Source: Notospermus geniculatus
Lineage: Eukaryota; Nemertea; Pilidiophora; Heteronemertea; Lineidae
Assembly: GCA_002633025.1 (NCBI GenBank)
Contig: NMRB01003277.1
Coordinates: 1-64,000 of the forward strand
Direction: 5' to 3'
Length of the DNA: 64,000 bases
Part shown: one piece after another, positions 20,900-31,695 of the stretch
Layout: each line of letters opens with the position of its first letter
Position numbering within the stretch: the stretch's first letter is position 1
Notes under the pieces: model-generated
What the model was told of the DNA's origin: nothing
What the model saw: only the letters and a program-made list of their open reading frames with translations
Databases searched by the model: none
Program-made: the position numbers and the translations under genes

Positions 20900-22430
20900 A
20901 GATTTTCCCAATATTCATTCTCTAGCGTTCTAGGCCTACCGGTCTAGGCCTACTCGTTCTGTAGGCCTACCGGTAGGCTACCCGTACCGCCAACTTTTAC
21001 ACCCTTTTACTGAGCTGCTTCTTGTAGGCTTTGCTTTCTTGTTTCATTTCATTTTGGTTACGGTACCGGTACCGTGTACGTGAAGAGACTCAATTTCTTC
21101 TGCAAGTTCCACACAAAACGGACAGTAGCGCCGCAAGAGTGGAGCGGCAAAGATGTAAACTAGTCTGCTTGCGATGACGTCATCAGATATGCACTATTTC
21201 GTACCCTCTGTTTATCAAGGATAGACGAAGTTGCGATGTTGTCGCATGTCATGCATGTCATGCAACGTGTGCCGGGCTTCTTGTGCGGGAAGTGTGGCAT
21301 GTCATACATGTCATATGATGTTCTGTCCACGAGTTTAGCCTCGGAGCCTGACAAAATTTCGTGTGTTCATTCATTTAGCAGTCCTAACTTACATGCTAAT
21401 ACAGTCTCTCACTGGGCCTGCATGTGTGTGATGTGTATGACATGTATGAGTATGGTACCGGTACCTATTGGTAAGTAAGTGTCTAGGCCTACACGTGTAG
21501 GCTACACACTATTTTACACAGTCACACTGTCTTTGTCTAGCCTAGCAGCATTGTGATTGTCTAGGCCTAGGCTACACGGGTACGGGACGGGAGGCCTACC
21601 GGTAGGCCTAGGCCTAGGCCTACTTCCCAGATAGCCAATTCATGAATTTGTATGGCCCAGATATGGGCCGGATATGGCATGATGTGGCACTTCCTATGGC
21701 CCAGACGTGGCAAGCCAGATCTGGCATCATCTGGGCCACTTAAAAGACCCTAGCCTAGGCTAGGCTACTGTGCATGTGTGTGTCAGTGTCAGTAGGCCTG
21801 CTGACCATCATCATGATGATTTACGGTAGGCCTAGCCTGTTTAGATGTGCATGAAGCCATGATGATGATGATGCTGCTGCTGCTGCTGCTGCTGTGCTGG
21901 GTCACGTGGGTGGCGACAACACTGTAGGCCTACTACTGTTTGTTGGGTGGGCCTATACACACTAGGCTATATAGATAGGCCCTACCTAATGGAATAGTGT
22001 AGGGCCTACCACTCGGGGGGTCGGCAGATTTTCGACTGTCCACCAGAAAAAAATTGTGCGCGTCATTACTGACATTAGGCCTACTAGGCCCCCCTAGGCC
22101 TTCATAACGAGATAGGCCTAAAAACTCTATCATATTTTGATAAAACATGTTATCTATCGATCTTTCTTTCAAGTAGGCGTAATAAGACTTGTAAACATAG
22201 GCCTAGGCATGAGAGGTAGCCTACCGGTACCGGTAGGCCTACACTTTTAACCGTAGGCCTATGTCTAGTCTACACTTGTAAGGCCTACCCACGGTGTGTT
22301 GGAGGCTTTTTTCTGATAGGGCCTCCGAGGCCTGCACACTATGTAGGCCTAGGCCTAAAGGTGAGGACACTCGCTCTCCCAAGATAACAGCAAACAGGTC
22401 CGATTTTTAAACTCCCGATTTCATGGATTT
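20900..22430. repeat. Region saturated with the palindrome TAGGCCTA
   Basis: GTAGGCCTAC and overlapping forms occur dozens of times, for example four in succession at 21591-21622, mixed with ACCGGT. Density falls off outside about 15.8-22.5 kb. No genes were recognised inside. A GATGAT/CTGCTG microsatellite lies at 21861-21894. Confidence 0.8.
21861..21894 (+). repeat. GAT/CTG trinucleotide microsatellite
   Basis: Four GAT units pass directly into about seven CTG units. Confidence 0.9.
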
Positions 22431-22589
22431 GAAGGCCCAGGCCTAATTAAAGTCAAGTCGGATAGAAACACATCGAACATGTCGAACCTAGGCCTATCCT
22501 TTGTTGATTTCTCTTTGATTCCGTGTTATTCCTTTCAATGATATTCCCAAGGCAGTTCAGTCTGCTTGGAAAACCCACACATGCCACAT

Positions 22590-23058
22590 TTATATACTCT
22601 GACTTCCCACTTACCTGTCCCATTCCTGAACTCGGAAAAAATGACCAAATCCTAAAGGTGACCTTCCACTGGAGAGTTTTCTGTCGCAATTTTCCTTTTG
22701 TAANTTTCTTTGAGTAGTGTAAGAGGTATCCGGAGATGTTGACAGCTCTGTTGCCTGAAGGCAAATAAGGTGGCGCCCTCCTGGCGTCGTGGGGTGTATC
22801 ATGTTCTGAGCCTTCGTTTGAGGTGTTTGCAGGGCGTTTGCAATTCTCTTGCTCGTCGCATGGGGGCGTGTTGTCCGTTCACGTCAGCTTTAAGTTGGAA
22901 GTTATCGCACTGCTGTCATTCTTTGCCAGGCTCGGGAGTGGGACAAGTAAGTGGACAGGACATTACTGTTTCTGACCATACCCCCACCCCGTTATCTTCA
23001 ACTCGTCATTTTTTCCTAGTTCAGGAATGGGACAGGTAAGTGGGAATTTAGAGTATAC
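22590..23058. mobile_element. Inverted-repeat element
   Basis: CCACTTACCTGTCCCATTCC near 22607 is complemented at 23019-23042, with partial pairing of the flanks. A third, weaker match lies at 22930-22955. One N at 22704. No ORF of interest. Confidence 0.6.
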
Positions 23059-24044
23059 TCCTGGGACAATGACAGAATTTACCTTGTTCACTGCACTGGT
23101 TTCCAGCCGAGGCTGCTGTTTATTTGTGTCAACGATACGATGCCCGTGCAATCCATCATTTTTTCTCACCCACTAACTAATAAATTCCTAATTCAGCTCC
23201 CATTACAAACATCCTTTTAGAGCCTTCTTAGTACCGGTATCTGTTCCAATGCTCGGTCAGGGCCTACCCGATATTTGCTCAAAGATCGCAGGACAGCAGC
23301 AATCTACACACATGCAACTTGAGTCTGTAAGCCGTATTGTGTGTATGTTGTTCAGCCAGCATTTTGTGTTGATTGTTGGAGGCATTTTTTTTTCAATGGA
23401 AAGATGAAGAAGTCACATTGAAACAGATCATTCATAGTAGCTCAGACATTCTATTTTTATTGGTCTTGCTTAGTGATAGGGTGACATCCTTTACCTCATC
23501 TGCTCACCAGACATGCCAGAATCAATTATAGTGGTAACCTTATCCTTGCCTACAATGAAGGCTGGCACATTCTTGTCATTTGGCTCTGGAGTATATAGTT
23601 GAGCATTCAACAAACCCAGACAGTCTTGGCCTAAGCAAGTGGGTCAAGTCATTAACATTCCAGACTCAGCCTTAGCAACGTGTAATCAACATGGCGGCCA
23701 CGGGTGCAGTTTGAATTCTTGATCAGTTGGTATTACATGTAATTATTATTGCTGTAAATAAATCAGTTTTCTTTTAACTATGTCATTTGTTCTTGGCATT
23801 CGTTGGCCACGCGTCAATGGGCTTTTTTTCTGATGACAGTGATATAGGCCTATAGGCCTATCTGTCTGTTTGTTGCATTCCAATTGTTAAGTCATTTCCT
23901 ACAGTTTTATTCATACGGGTGCACAAGTAAATGCTTAAATATCGATAGCAAAGCAAATGCTAGTTTTTATTCATATGGCCCAATATCTCATGAAGAGCAG
24001 CATCTAGAATGCTGTAACTTGGTACGACATGTATGTGGAAATCG
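23059..24044. other. Region without recognised features
   Basis: No coding frame, RNA gene or clear repeat boundary was found. Confidence 0.5.
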
Positions 24045-24053
24045 TCTATGACT

Positions 24054-24428
24054 CAACCTCGTCCCCAGGGGTATAGTTCGCTTTCTGACAATATGGCGGT
24101 CGCGTCACTAACCCCTGGCATCAGCTTTGGATTTAACGCACGTGATTGGTTGGCGGCAAATCGTCAAATATACCCAAGAATGTACCCAAAGAAATTTTCA
24201 AAATATTTTGGATCAAACCAGAAGGTTGTCTATATCCAGGTTTGATGATATTTTGTAAAAAGAATTTTAAAAAGCACAAGTAAGTATTTCAAATTGATTA
24301 TTTTGACTCGTGCTGCCACCTATACTTAGTCCAAGATTCCTGGATTATCAACCGAAGCTGATTCCAGGGGTTAGTGAGCGAGTGGTCCGAGGTTGTCTGA
24401 GCGAACTATACCCCTGGGGACGAGGTTG
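24054..24428. mobile_element. MITE with 9-bp target duplication (Mutator-like)
   Basis: Tips CAACCTCGTCCCCAGGGGTA and complement extend for at least 28 bp. The 9-mer TCTATGACT is duplicated at 24045-24053 and 24429-24437. A 9-bp duplication with long inverted tips fits Mutator-like elements. Non-coding. Confidence 0.8.
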
Positions 24429-25076
24429 TCTATGACTATGTGTTTGCCAAGCTCTATTGCACTTCAAATTAGGCTGCTAGTCGTCCATCTTGAAAAATGT
24501 ACTTCGGCTCATAACATATGAACAATACTACAGAGAAAGTTCTAACCTGGTATTTTGTTTCCCTGCAGCGTATTGACTTGACAGTTATTCATTCTTCTGG
24601 TACCAGGCCTCTCGATTGCACGCTACTGGGGCCGTTAAAGGGTGCCAAGAATTGGCATAAGCCCAAATAATTGAAGGCTTTCAAAATTCAAGCCCAAATT
24701 CAGGAATATGCCCAAAATACATAACAGTCCATACACAAAAGGTCTCAACGTCTTGATTTTCCCACCCTTACTTTGACGATCCATAGTTTATTTTTGATCA
24801 CAATGAGACATAAAAAACTCATTTCTCGACCATTTCCAAGGCGTCTACACAATCGACACTTAAGGTGCACTTAATGAATTTCTTATCAAAGGGAAAAGTG
24901 ATGCAATACTTGACATCGGGTTATGAAAAGCCACAAAAATATCTACATATCGGTAGGCCTAAAATAGCTTGAAAAATAGATGGTCCCCAGGCATCTGTGC
25001 AATGGGGCTATCCAGGGAAAACTACAACACCAGGTGGCTCTTCTGCACTATAAGTCCTAGTGTCACTGTTTGCAAC

Positions 25077-25199
25077 ATGGCAGAGTATGGAAAGTGGACT
25101 GTTCAGAAACTTAAAAATAGACTTATCACCAGAGGAGCGTCACTTACAGGCAGAAAAAGTGATCTAATCATTTTCAACCTCAGATGCCTCCATCATTGA
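25077..25199 (+). CDS. SAP-domain ORF fragment
   Basis: An ATG in CAACATGG context opens a 40-codon frame. Its first 30 residues fit a SAP DNA-binding helix-extended-loop-helix pattern: WTVQKLKNRL, then RGASLTGRKSDLI. In relatives the second helix continues with an ERL-type ending; here the frame diverges into unrelated residues and stops, consistent with a frameshift or a missed donor. SAP-headed proteins of this sort are common in repeat-borne gene families of marine invertebrates, but the rest of the protein is absent and the N gap follows. Host gene start or element relic cannot be separated. Confidence 0.4.
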   Translation: MAEYGKWTVQKLKNRLITRGASLTGRKSDLIIFNLRCLHH

Positions 25200-25356
25200 C
25201 GTAATCATCATATCAGACTTGATATTTTGTCCACCACACTCTTATCTGATGGCACAAATCGGCTCCTATAACCAGTTAACACCCGGAGCAATAGAAACAA
25301 GTTCTACCCTTAGGTTTTTATACCCTAGAAATCAAATGAGCTGATTATTTTTGACC

Positions 25357-25715
25357 NNNNNNNNNNNNNNNNNNNNNNNNNNNNNNNNNNNNNNNNNNNN
25401 NNNNNNNNNNNNNNNNNNNNNNNNNNNNNNNNNNNNNNNNNNNNNNNNNNNNNNNNNNNNNNNNNNNNNNNNNNNNNNNNNNNNNNNNNNNNNNNNNNNN
25501 NNNNNNNNNNNNNNNNNNNNNNNNNNNNNNNNNNNNNNNNNNNNNNNNNNNNNNNNNNNNNNNNNNNNNNNNNNNNNNNNNNNNNNNNNNNNNNNNNNNN
25601 NNNNNNNNNNNNNNNNNNNNNNNNNNNNNNNNNNNNNNNNNNNNNNNNNNNNNNNNNNNNNNNNNNNNNNNNNNNNNNNNNNNNNNNNNNNNNNNNNNNN
25701 NNNNNNNNNNNNNNN
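25357..25715. other. Assembly gap of 359 Ns
   Basis: An unbroken run of N. Apparent ORFs across it are meaningless. Confidence 0.99.
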
Positions 25716-25910
25716 CGTGACTGGCGTTGGTTGACCAATCAGGAAGAAGGGCGCGAATATGGCGCGTAGAGACGTGAATACATAATGTGATTGCGCATAA
25801 ATTATTGATTTTCGTTTTGAAGTGGACTGCGGCCGGCGTGGCTGTCGGAGGGAGAGCGCGTTGTTCCCGCGTTCATGGCGATTGCGTCAGTTAGTGGGCG
25901 ATTCGAAAAA
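25716..25910 (+). promoter_or_regulatory. CpG-rich segment, candidate 5' end of the 26-27 kb gene
   Basis: Directly after the gap the sequence is CpG-dense (GGCGCG, GCGGCCGGCG) and has a CCAAT box (GACCAATCAG at about 25732). This contrasts with CpG-poor surroundings. It could be the promoter or untranslated first exon of the gene whose exons are at 26299 and 27540. Confidence 0.3.
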
Positions 25911-26298
25911 TGACTTTGGGGCTTGTGATAGGATGGGAAAGGGGCACTAATTGGACCCCCCCCCCCCATTTTTATTGCAGATTTACACGAATCTCAGGAC
26001 CCAACTTTTTGGAATCTAAAACACGGAAATCCGCGTTTCCGCGGAGAAATCTCATGTCTGTTCTTTTTGTATTGTATTGTATTTCATTTTTTCCGTCAGG
26101 GCCGACGCTATAGCATTATTGGCCCTGTACGGAGGAGGCCATCACAAGCTACTCAAATGTTTCTTTGTATTATGTTTTACACCTAAAGTGTCATTTTATG
26201 GACCTTATTGCTCAAAAAAGAGTAGAGCCAGCTGAAAATTAGGGTAGGCAGGTCTACCGCATGGCTTCTTTCATTTATCTAAATGTGATCATTTCCAG

Positions 26299-27604
26299 GG
26301 TGAAGTACTTGGTATAACAAGACATGTCTTGTCAAGATGAAAGAGAGTGTACCCATGCTGGCTTTGGTAAGTACCGGTACTTTGTCATTCAGGCTGTAAT
26401 GGGGAATCATAACTACGACATGTAAATGTATAATCCAGGAGGAAGCACATCATAACCAGGTCCTGTATACGGTGTTCTAACCAGGCCAGTTTCACAGGGC
26501 GGTACCACCCTGTTCAAAATTCAGAGGTCATTTTACCACCCTGTTCAAATTTTTACCACCCTGTTTAAAAATGTAACTTGCAATGCATTTTCTAATACAC
26601 CACCCTGTTTGAATTTCACTCCCTCCCTATTTAAAAATCCAGGGCCTTAAAATCATAGGAAAATGCAGTCATCCCACCCTGTTTGGAAACATTTCTGGCT
26701 AGAACACTGGTAGTGGTCGCCCTTTGTGCGAGAAATTTATCAGGACCTGGATTTCACTTTCATTTCACAAATTCTAATGTTGTAACCTGGTATGGTACGG
26801 TATGTATATAACATATGTAATGAGGAACTGGAGTGCCCAAAGGAGGCGCTGGGGAACAACCCAGTTTTAACACAAAAGCGCATGCTCTGCGAGGTCGAAA
26901 ACGTCATTGACGTTGCGCATCGTCCGTGACGTTAATGTGCGACACGTCATTCAGAATCAATGACGTTGCTCTTCGGTCTGTTATTTACGCTAAAATAGTC
27001 AATTTTATCGATGAAATTCAACATGTTCCCGCTTGAATTTTCTTTTGAAAACATTCAGATATATGGAGTCAGCCCTTTACTTGATAATGAACGTGTAAAA
27101 TTCGAAATTCAATGGACCACTTCAGGTATATTAGGGCTAGAAGTAGGGTGTAGTTTCAGAATTAAATGCCAAATAACGTTGGCTTTTTTCGACGTCGTAC
27201 ATGTTGTTTTAACTGCGTCACGGACTATAGTCATGTACCATAAATTGCGGACCATGTTTACATGGCGTCAGTGACGTCGCAATGCATCAGCGTGTGTTGG
27301 ATGCACTACGGCGTCACGTCAGGCGGTCCGCAATTTTCGGTACACATCTATAGTTCCTCCGGTTCCTCATTTCTACATGCTGATTCATTGTGTGTGTCTA
27401 ATTTTGACCATGATCATGTTACCCTGGAACATTTCGACTTAACATTTGTCGTTCATTCTTGTGGTACATTCACCCAGGTGAGCACACACCGTGGGCCATT
27501 TCATTTCACCTCTAATCTTCCCTTTATCTCTGATTTCAGTTTGAGAAGACAGCTGATCACTTAATTGAGGCAGCGTACCGTGGCCAGAAGGATGAAATAG
27601 TGGA
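26299..27604 (+). CDS. Two short exons of a possible ankyrin-like gene start
   Basis: Exon A is 26299-26366. It has acceptor ATTTCCAG and donor TTG|GTAAGT, and contains an ATG at 26337 that gives ten codons ending in phase 0. Exon B is 27540-27604. It has acceptor TTTATCTCTGATTTCAG and donor GTGGA|GTGAGT, is open in phase 0 and ends in phase 2. The join is in frame. Exon B encodes TADHLIEAAYRGQKDEIVE, which fits the first helices of an ankyrin repeat (L-x-AA-x-x-G-x-x-E-V). No further exon was found before the window turns to repeats, so the gene would be partial here. Plausible, unproven. Confidence 0.35.
26472..26706. mobile_element. MITE with ACCACCCTGTT internal repeats
   Basis: GTGTTCTAACCAGGCCAG and CTGGCTAGAACAC form the tips. 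The word CCACCCTGTTCAAA recurs about six times inside. It sits within the intron of the putative ankyrin-like gene. Confidence 0.65.
26896..26968. promoter_or_regulatory. Cluster of TGACGT (CRE-like) sites
   Basis: Four TGACGT/ACGTCA words occur within about 70 bp, in alternating orientation, with another pair near 27269-27316. They may be regulatory or part of a repeat. No transcription start is visible nearby. Confidence 0.25.
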
Positions 27605-27759
27605 GTGAGTGAATGCATCATCATGGGCATACCAGTGAATATTGGGGCCGGTCTTTTCAAATTACTGCAGATATCCTTTTTTAATGTGAAATTTGAAGTT
27701 ACAAGGTTTTGGTTCAGTGCCTTTACTTGCAAACATGTGATCTCCCTCTGCTGTTTGAA

Positions 27760-28185
27760 ACTGCTACCTACGCTACCCGCACTCCTGAACTGCTTCAGTT
27801 GATGCGTTCCCTAATCACTAATAGATGGTGTTAAATCTCCAATTCTTGGAATCCCCACTGGAAATCTGCTGTATGATTGCTGGGTAAACGGGCCAAATTA
27901 GTGTTTCTTGGCCAGCTTAAATGAAGCAACTGGGTATATAACCTTATAAAATGTCCGAAAAGTGAGTGCAGAGTAACTTGCAATGCGCTAATGCTGATTT
28001 TCCAATCGAAAAAGTATAAATATACATTGTGCATTTTGTACACGTGTCAAAGCCAATCAGAAAGCAGCCTCGGTTAAACCCATGGTGATGGCTTATGATT
28101 GGGCCCCTTCTTATCAAACAGCGCTGTCTATTAGTATTGATGGTCCTTCACTTTTGGCGTCAACCATGCCAGTGTTTTGTGGGTC
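27760..28185 (+). repeat. Diverged copy of 15500-16025
   Basis: Matches the 15.5-kb segment in order and orientation but with many CpG positions lost, as expected of methylated, ageing sequence. No ORF is conserved between copies, which argues against a shared exon. Confidence 0.6.
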
Positions 28186-28927
28186 TACAGGGCTATCATT
28201 AACTTTTTCCCTACCTGGGTCATGACTTCCACAATTTTTGTATGGAAGTCAATTTTGGAAGATGCTGGGGTCTTAAGACTTCCAGCAATTCGTTTTGGGG
28301 GTCGTAACTTCTTGTTATATTTTACTGGGGTCAGATCTTCCGTTCGTTTGCTGCTACCGGTACAGTGTGCGAGCCAGGATTGTGTGGTTGGCATGGGCGA
28401 AGGGAATCCCCAGTTATATTTTCACTTCCGCTAGCAAGGATTTCGGCGTGTTGAAGAAAATTTAGCCGGCGCTGACTTCCAATATCTTAATACCTGCGTC
28501 AGCCAGGGTCCTACTGTCGTAATGGAGACTGAGAATATAGATGGGACTTCCACACTTTCTTTGTCAGCGTATCATCGAATTTTCCTGCGTTTTTGAGACT
28601 TCAGAGTTATTTATATTTGCGTCATTTGTGTAGTTTACATGCGTAATAGACGCCATACGCAGGCGTAATGAAAGCCCTGGTGTCTGAGAGATTCATACAA
28701 GGTGGGGATATTTCATGTACTTTTAGCTCTGACTGTTAGTTTATGTTGGTACCTTAACTGTTTTTACAGCTGACAGAAATATGATCTCAAGTCCAAGAAA
28801 ACTTGTGTTTGAACAGCCAGAATTTCACATCCCTGAACAACAGTGATGGACATTCAGGAAATACACGCTGATGGACATCAACAGAGACAGTGACAGGAAG
28901 GCAAAACCATAAAAATTTTCTTTCAAG
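28186..28927. other. Region without recognised features
   Basis: No exon-like or repeat structure could be supported. Short open frames here lack motifs. Confidence 0.5.
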
Positions 28928-28931
28928 TTAA

Positions 28932-29086
28932 CCCTTTCGGCCCTGAGTTTGTTTGGAAAAAATCTTCCCAACTCAGGGTTTCCGTAGTGCGAAATGCCAT
29001 GGGGGTCCCACCTCTCGTAGAAATGTTTTTTGAAATAAGCAGTGCAAAAGAAGCGATGGCATGTGGCAGGACCTTTCCCGAAAGGG
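28932..29086. mobile_element. TTAA-flanked MITE with CCCTTTCGG tips, 155 bp
   Basis: TTAA at 28928-28931 and 29087-29090, tips CCCTTTCGGCCC and CCCGAAAGGG. The tips match the larger elements at 3067-5447 and 54078-55079 but the body is different, so it is a short derivative or a related family. Confidence 0.8.
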
Positions 29087-29505
29087 TTAACTGGATTTCT
29101 GTTAATCCTAGGTTTAAAATTTGCGTAAGAAATTCACTTTTGAACCTTAATATGTGACCCGATCTACCAAAAGTAGGCGCAAGTCGCAGGTGATCATCAC
29201 CGGTCATTAGTAAGTTTACTCAACAGTTGTCACTGCCAGCTGCTGTCCACTACTATTGTCAACCCGCCGAGACGTACATTACAGCTGTTGTGTTGTAATG
29301 CCATTAACCCTTTCCTCTTTAGCGACTTCCGCCTACATTTGCTGGATCGGGTCACATCATGCATACAAGATTTTTTCAGACTCTGGTGTGTTTGCTCCGG
29401 TCTTTTATGCCTTTCACTGCCCCTTGTGTAAGATGAAACTGTTTGGATTCGGAGATTACTTGGACTACATAGGTCATTGAACCATCTTTTTGAAAGATGG
29501 GAATT

Positions 29506-29697
29506 TGGCCTAGGACCTAGTGGTTAAGGCGTGCTGCCGAGTGCTGGCAATTGATGCCTAATGCGAGGGTCCGTAGGTTCAAGTCTGGTAGGAACCTGTG
29601 TCTTTCACCTTGCAAACGTTACACACGCCTTCTGTTTTAAGGCGAGAAAAAAATAGAAGGCCTGGTTACGAACAAAAATTATTTATTTATTTATTGA
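29506..29697 (+). mobile_element. tRNA-derived SINE
   Basis: The head has an A-box-like CCTAGTGGTTAAGGCG and a B box GGTTCAAGTCT about 60 bp later, with a long variable region like a Leu/Ser tRNA. The tail ends in TTATTTATTTATTTATTG. This pol III promoter layout and simple-repeat tail define a SINE and not a working tRNA, since acceptor pairing is poor. Confidence 0.7.
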
Positions 29698-30514
29698 AAT
29701 ATTTAAGTGGATGCTGCACCCAAAGGTATTATGGCTGTCCACTTTAACATTTACATTTGCATTTGGCGGACAGTACAAGAATGTGAAACAAAGCAAAAAC
29801 AAAACCAAATATTCTGAACCAGTGTTTAAACCCGATTTTCTTTTTCTGGCCTGGGCAGTGAATGGTTTATAACTCGGCTGTGCTGTCGCCTGTGTATGAT
29901 AAAAACAATGACCGCAACCAACATTCCATTTTTTGTTGCGTTGACATTGGTCGGTGTATTATGTATTATTTATCAACTTGTGCTTCTGATTGTTTTGAGG
30001 CTTTAACACCTAAATGCTAAATGACGGAGATCTCCATCTTGAAAACCAGGTAAAATAACAACTTATGCTGAGCCACTATAAATACTGTTGGAGTGCCACT
30101 ATGGACATCTGGTGGAAGTTGATGTAACTGAAGTTGCCCAGACAGCTATAGCAGGTCTTCTCTTCCCATTCTGACTGGAAATTGCAAAATGAGACAATAG
30201 GGGTGGTCTTTTCAGCCTGGATTCAATGAAAAGATGAGGCCATGGAGATTCTTATACAAGAAATTTGAAGGGGCTATCTCTCATGGTTTTTTTTCTGCAG
30301 GTCCCCAAAATATTGGCAAAAAGTGAGAAACAGCAACACCCAAGGTTATGGTTTATGCCAGAGAATGACAGGGTTTACTTTGGATATCAGACTGATCAAT
30401 GATGATGTGCCTAGGCCTACAGCGCTGTTTTGTTGGCAATTTTGACAGCTACTTTTGGAAAATGATGGCGTAACACAAGTCTTGATGCAAGGACTTGAAC
30501 CGCCGCTTCGTGGC
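29698..30514. other. Region without recognised features
   Basis: No gene or repeat boundary supported. Confidence 0.5.
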
Positions 30515-30960
30515 AGTCTGTAACTGTTAACTCAAATTTGATGATCTTGGTGTCTATCCCTAGGTTTTCGGGGGCAAGGAACACATTAAGACAATAAGAA
30601 ACAATGTTGGCCCATTACGTAACACGGAAATCCAATATGGCGTCAAACATGGCCGCCGGCACCTCTGAATGGCCGTAAGTCTGTAACTATTAACTCAAAT
30701 TTGATGATCTTGGTGTCTATCCCTATGTTTTGGGGGGCAAGGAACACATCAAGGCCATTAAAAATGACACTGGGCCATTACCTAACAGGTAAGTCCAATA
30801 TGGCGTCCAACATGGCCACCGGCACCTCCATATAGCCAACTGTTCATCATTCAAATTTGATTATCTTTGTGTCTATTCACAGGTTTATGGAGGCATGGAA
30901 CACATTAACACAACTTTGGATGTCACTGAGCTATTGGATCATTATGAAATTCTTAGAACA
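30515..30960 (+). repeat. Tandem repeat, about 160-bp unit, 2.7 copies
   Basis: CAAATTTGATGATCTTGGTG recurs at 30533, 30696 and, diverged, 30852. Each unit contains TCCAATATGGCGTC-AACATGGCC. Unit spacing is 163 and 156 bp. Confidence 0.85.
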
Positions 30961-31252
30961 GCATTGAAGCCCAGATAACAAAAATTAATGGAACATAAAT
31001 TAACTGACCGAAAGGAATTAAATAAATACAAAAAGAATATACATTAGTAGACAGGTATGATTAATAAAAGAACAAAAGAAGCGTGAAGTGAGGACAGGTA
31101 TGCAGTTTCCCCTTCAGACTAAAGGTTAAACTATTTTAATTACAGAGGAAATAAATGTTGCCACGGCCTTAATAGCCCTTTTGCACTCAACTGTGAAGTC
31201 GCCGCGTTTTGTCGCTCTCCGTCACAAAAATCGCGTCAGTGGGTACAGGCCT

Positions 31253-31387
31253 TTAGGCTAAGAATCCATTCACGCGATTTTTTTGCCGCAGACGCTCGAA
31301 AGCATTGTTTGTTTCCGCCGCGTCGGTCGTGGACAAAGGATGCGACATCGCGCGGCACAAAAATCGCGTGGATGGATTCTTAGCCTA
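31253..31387. mobile_element. Foldback MITE, 135 bp
   Basis: TTAGGCTAAGAATCCATTCA is complemented by the right tip ending GGATTCTTAGCCTAA. Arms of about 38 bp. Confidence 0.85.
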
Positions 31388-31695
31388 AGTCTTAATCGCG
31401 CGATGATCACCCTTTTTGAATACGGCCCCTCGTCTTTATGTAACGGTCTTTATGTAAGGGTAGGGGGCCTATAAACACCACAATCGGTACCCACATGTCA
31501 GAATTTCGCCCCGAAGATAAAACTTTAGGGTCTAATAAACAATTAATTAATTACATTACTCCTAACCCAAAATAACGTTTTTATATCCGAATGTACGGAG
31601 CAGGGTTTATAAGTAATAAATGATTTCATAGACCACTTATTTCAAAGAAAAGATATGGATTTTTCAATTTTATGTGCGCATTATTTTGTGCTTAG

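Noticed and set aside
25325-25738. Long ORFs on both strands
   Set aside because: They consist of the N gap.
29256-29480. Small Cys-containing ORF after a pyrimidine-rich AG
   Set aside because: No matching donor, no domain and no frame continuity with neighbouring exons.
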